Shown piece by piece: positions 42,486-43,548 of a stretch of 43,548 nucleotides of DNA. This DNA is from JAAZLS01 sp964463285. Its GTDB lineage: Bacteria; Bacillota; Dethiobacteria; DTU022. The stretch is taken from assembly GCA_964463285.1 (NCBI GenBank), contig CAYXBB010000012.1, positions 1-43,548 on the forward strand, given 5' to 3'. Under the pieces are notes generated by a model that was given only the letters and a program-made list of their open reading frames with translations, was not told the origin of the DNA and did no database searches. Numbering within the stretch: the first letter of the stretch is position 1; each line of letters starts with the position of its first letter. The translations under genes and the position numbers were made by a program.

Positions 42486-42515
42486 TTGACCCATATTAGG
42501 CGGATAGGATATAAT
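42486..42515 (+). promoter_or_regulatory. Promoter of sigH
   Basis: TTGACC (42486-42491) and a perfect TATAAT (42510-42515) are 18 nt apart. The longest reading frame for sigH starts exactly in this -35 box, so that start must be wrong if this promoter is used. Confidence 0.75.
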
Positions 42516-42554
42516 GTCTGCGAAACGATTCCCCAATCACAATTGACGGAGGCG

Positions 42555-43220
42555 ATGTTGGTGAGCTTTCCGGCTCGGGAGATGAAGGAAATTCCGAGGG
42601 TATATGTGGAATTTGACGTCCAAAGCGATGAAGATATAGTTACAGAAGCCAAGCAAGGCAGTTCTATTGCGCTTGAATTTTTAATCAATAAGTACAAAAA
42701 TTTTGTTAAGGCCAAGGCCAGATCTTATTTTTTAATCGGAGCCGATCGGGAAGATATAATTCAAGAAGGAATGATCGGTCTTTATAAAGCTATCCGGGAT
42801 TTCAAGGGCGACAAACTTTCTTCATTTCGGGCGTTTGCGGAGCTATGTATTACCCGCCAGATAATAACCGCCATCAAGACCGCCACCCGGCAGAAACATA
42901 TCCCTTTGAATTCTTATGTTTCTTTAAATAAACCGATCTACGATGAAGATTCAGATCGAACCTTGCTTGATGTGTTATCGGGTACCAAAATCACTGATCC
43001 GGAAGAACTGATGATTAACCGCGAAGAATATAATGATATTGAATTTAAAATGGGAGAAATCCTCAGTGACCTGGAGTGGAAGGTGCTGACCCTATACCTG
43101 GAGGGAAAATCATACCAGGAGATCGCCCTGGAGCTCAGGCGACATGTTAAATCTATCGACAATGCCTTGCAACGGGTAAAAAGAAAACTGGAGCGTTACC
43201 TGGAGGTGCGTCAAAGCTAA
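42555..43220 (+). CDS. sigH: Sigma-H, RNA polymerase sigma factor
   Basis: Sigma-H (Spo0H) directs stationary-phase and early sporulation genes. The 221-residue sigma-70 family protein has region 2 with EFLINKYKNFVKAKARSYF, ADREDIIQEGMIGLYKAIRDF and SFRAFAELCITRQIITAI, and region 4 with KVLTLYLEGKSYQEIALEL. CGGAGG lies only 2 nt before ATG 42555; TTG 42558 or GTG 42561 would have better spacing (5 or 8 nt), so the exact start is open by two codons. tRNA genes follow. The presence of sigH suggests sporulation ability but does not prove it. Confidence 0.93.
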   Translation: MLVSFPAREMKEIPRVYVEFDVQSDEDIVTEAKQGSSIALEFLINKYKNFVKAKARSYFLIGADREDIIQEGMIGLYKAIRDFKGDKLSSFRAFAELCITRQIITAIKTATRQKHIPLNSYVSLNKPIYDEDSDRTLLDVLSGTKITDPEELMINREEYNDIEFKMGEILSDLEWKVLTLYLEGKSYQEIALELRRHVKSIDNALQRVKRKLERYLEVRQS

Positions 43221-43229
43221 GAAGGGCGG

Positions 43230-43258
43230 TTGACAGTTTGTATGTTCCGGTATATAAT
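43230..43258 (+). promoter_or_regulatory. Consensus promoter of the tRNA cluster
   Basis: TTGACA (43230-43235) and TATAAT (43253-43258) are both perfect with a 17-nt spacer. The first tRNA starts 17 nt later. This is the strongest promoter seen in the window. Confidence 0.9.
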
Positions 43259-43274
43259 GAACACGCTTTAGCAA

Positions 43275-43348
43275 GCGGGTGTAGCTCAATGGCAGAGCCC
43301 TAGCTTCCCAAGCTAGTTGCGTGGGTTCGATTCCCATCACCCGCTCCA
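43275..43348 (+). tRNA. tRNA-Gly (CCC)
   Basis: The acceptor GCGGGTG pairs with CACCCGC, followed by T and an encoded CCA. D-arm GCTC/GAGC, anticodon stem CTAGC/GCTAG with loop TTCCCAA, giving anticodon CCC, and a T-arm with TTCGATT are all intact. Length is 74 nt. Confidence 0.95.
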
Positions 43349-43356
43349 GTACACGG

Positions 43357-43433
<77 letters not shown>

Positions 43434-43436
43434 CTT

Positions 43437-43466
43437 TTAAGGAAATCGCTGCCGCGATTTCCTTAA
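43437..43466. repeat. 13-bp perfect inverted repeat between tRNA genes
   Basis: Arms TTAAGGAAATCGC (43437-43449) and GCGATTTCCTTAA (43454-43466) flank a TGCC loop. It starts 3 nt after the CCA of tRNA-fMet. No T-run follows; it could be a processing hairpin, a weak terminator or a small dispersed element. Confidence 0.6.
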
Positions 43467-43494
43467 TATATTAACCGTATATCTTCAAGTGCTT

Positions 43495-43548
43495 GCTCAC
43501 GTAGCTCAGGAGGTAGAGCGTATCCTTGGTAAGGATAAGGCCACCGGT
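43495..43548 (+). tRNA. tRNA-Thr (GGT), truncated by window end
   Basis: Acceptor 5' strand GCTCACG, D-arm GCTC/GAGC, and anticodon stem TATCC/GGATA with loop TTGGTAA give anticodon GGT. The T-arm is cut off by the end of the window. Confidence 0.88.

Overview
The window reads as the chromosome of an anaerobic Gram-positive member of the Clostridia. It most resembles the Desulfotomaculum/Pelotomaculum/Moorella kind of organism, but the genus is inferred, not proven. The evidence is a CtsR-type stress operon, a sigH-tRNA block, purine-rich Shine-Dalgarno sites with many TTG starts, and a Wood-Ljungdahl methyl/carbonyl branch. Nearly every gene lies on the + strand.

Region 1 (1-4649) is the stress operon ctsR-mcsA-mcsB-clpC. 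It is preceded by a TATAAT box and a near-consensus CtsR operator. Region 2 (4885-14871) is a compact Wood-Ljungdahl operon: cooC-acsA-acsB-acsC-acsD-acsE-metV-metF. It encodes CO dehydrogenase, acetyl-CoA synthase, both corrinoid protein subunits, the methyltransferase and methylene-THF reductase. It could run towards acetyl-CoA synthesis or, in reverse, towards acetyl-CoA oxidation. A perfect 13-bp palindrome follows it.

Region 3 (15201-26855) is visibly more AT-rich and looks like a catabolic island. It holds an IclR-type regulator, a complete Liv-type amino-acid ABC transporter, a four-subunit 2-oxoacid:ferredoxin oxidoreductase, a leucine-dehydrogenase-family enzyme, a PpnP-like cupin and a DUF362 protein. 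Together these suggest import of (branched-chain) amino acids, deamination, and ferredoxin-linked oxidation to acyl-CoA. Region 4 (26947-31966) holds a thiolase, a 4-hydroxybutyryl-CoA dehydratase-family radical enzyme, a crotonase and a 3-hydroxyacyl-CoA dehydrogenase. On paper this set converts 4-hydroxybutyryl-CoA (or a related substrate) through a crotonyl-type intermediate to acetyl-CoA, which could feed the nearby Wood-Ljungdahl genes. A decayed transposase tail lies inside this block.

Region 5 (32133-43548) returns to housekeeping: a YhaM-like nuclease, a TPR protein, radA, a DUF1573-type gene on the minus strand, carD, a PIN/TRAM membrane protein, ispD, ispF, cysS, thyX, rlmB and sigH, then tRNA-Gly, initiator tRNA-Met and a truncated tRNA-Thr. 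In many Firmicutes clpC is followed directly by radA. Here about 30 kb of energy and carbon metabolism separates them.

The most interesting point is the dehydratase-like enzyme. It keeps all four [4Fe-4S] ligands of the 4-hydroxybutyryl-CoA dehydratase family but seems to differ at two reported catalytic glutamates. It sits beside amino-acid catabolism and acetyl-CoA/C1 genes. No CRISPR array, phage or obvious defence system was seen.
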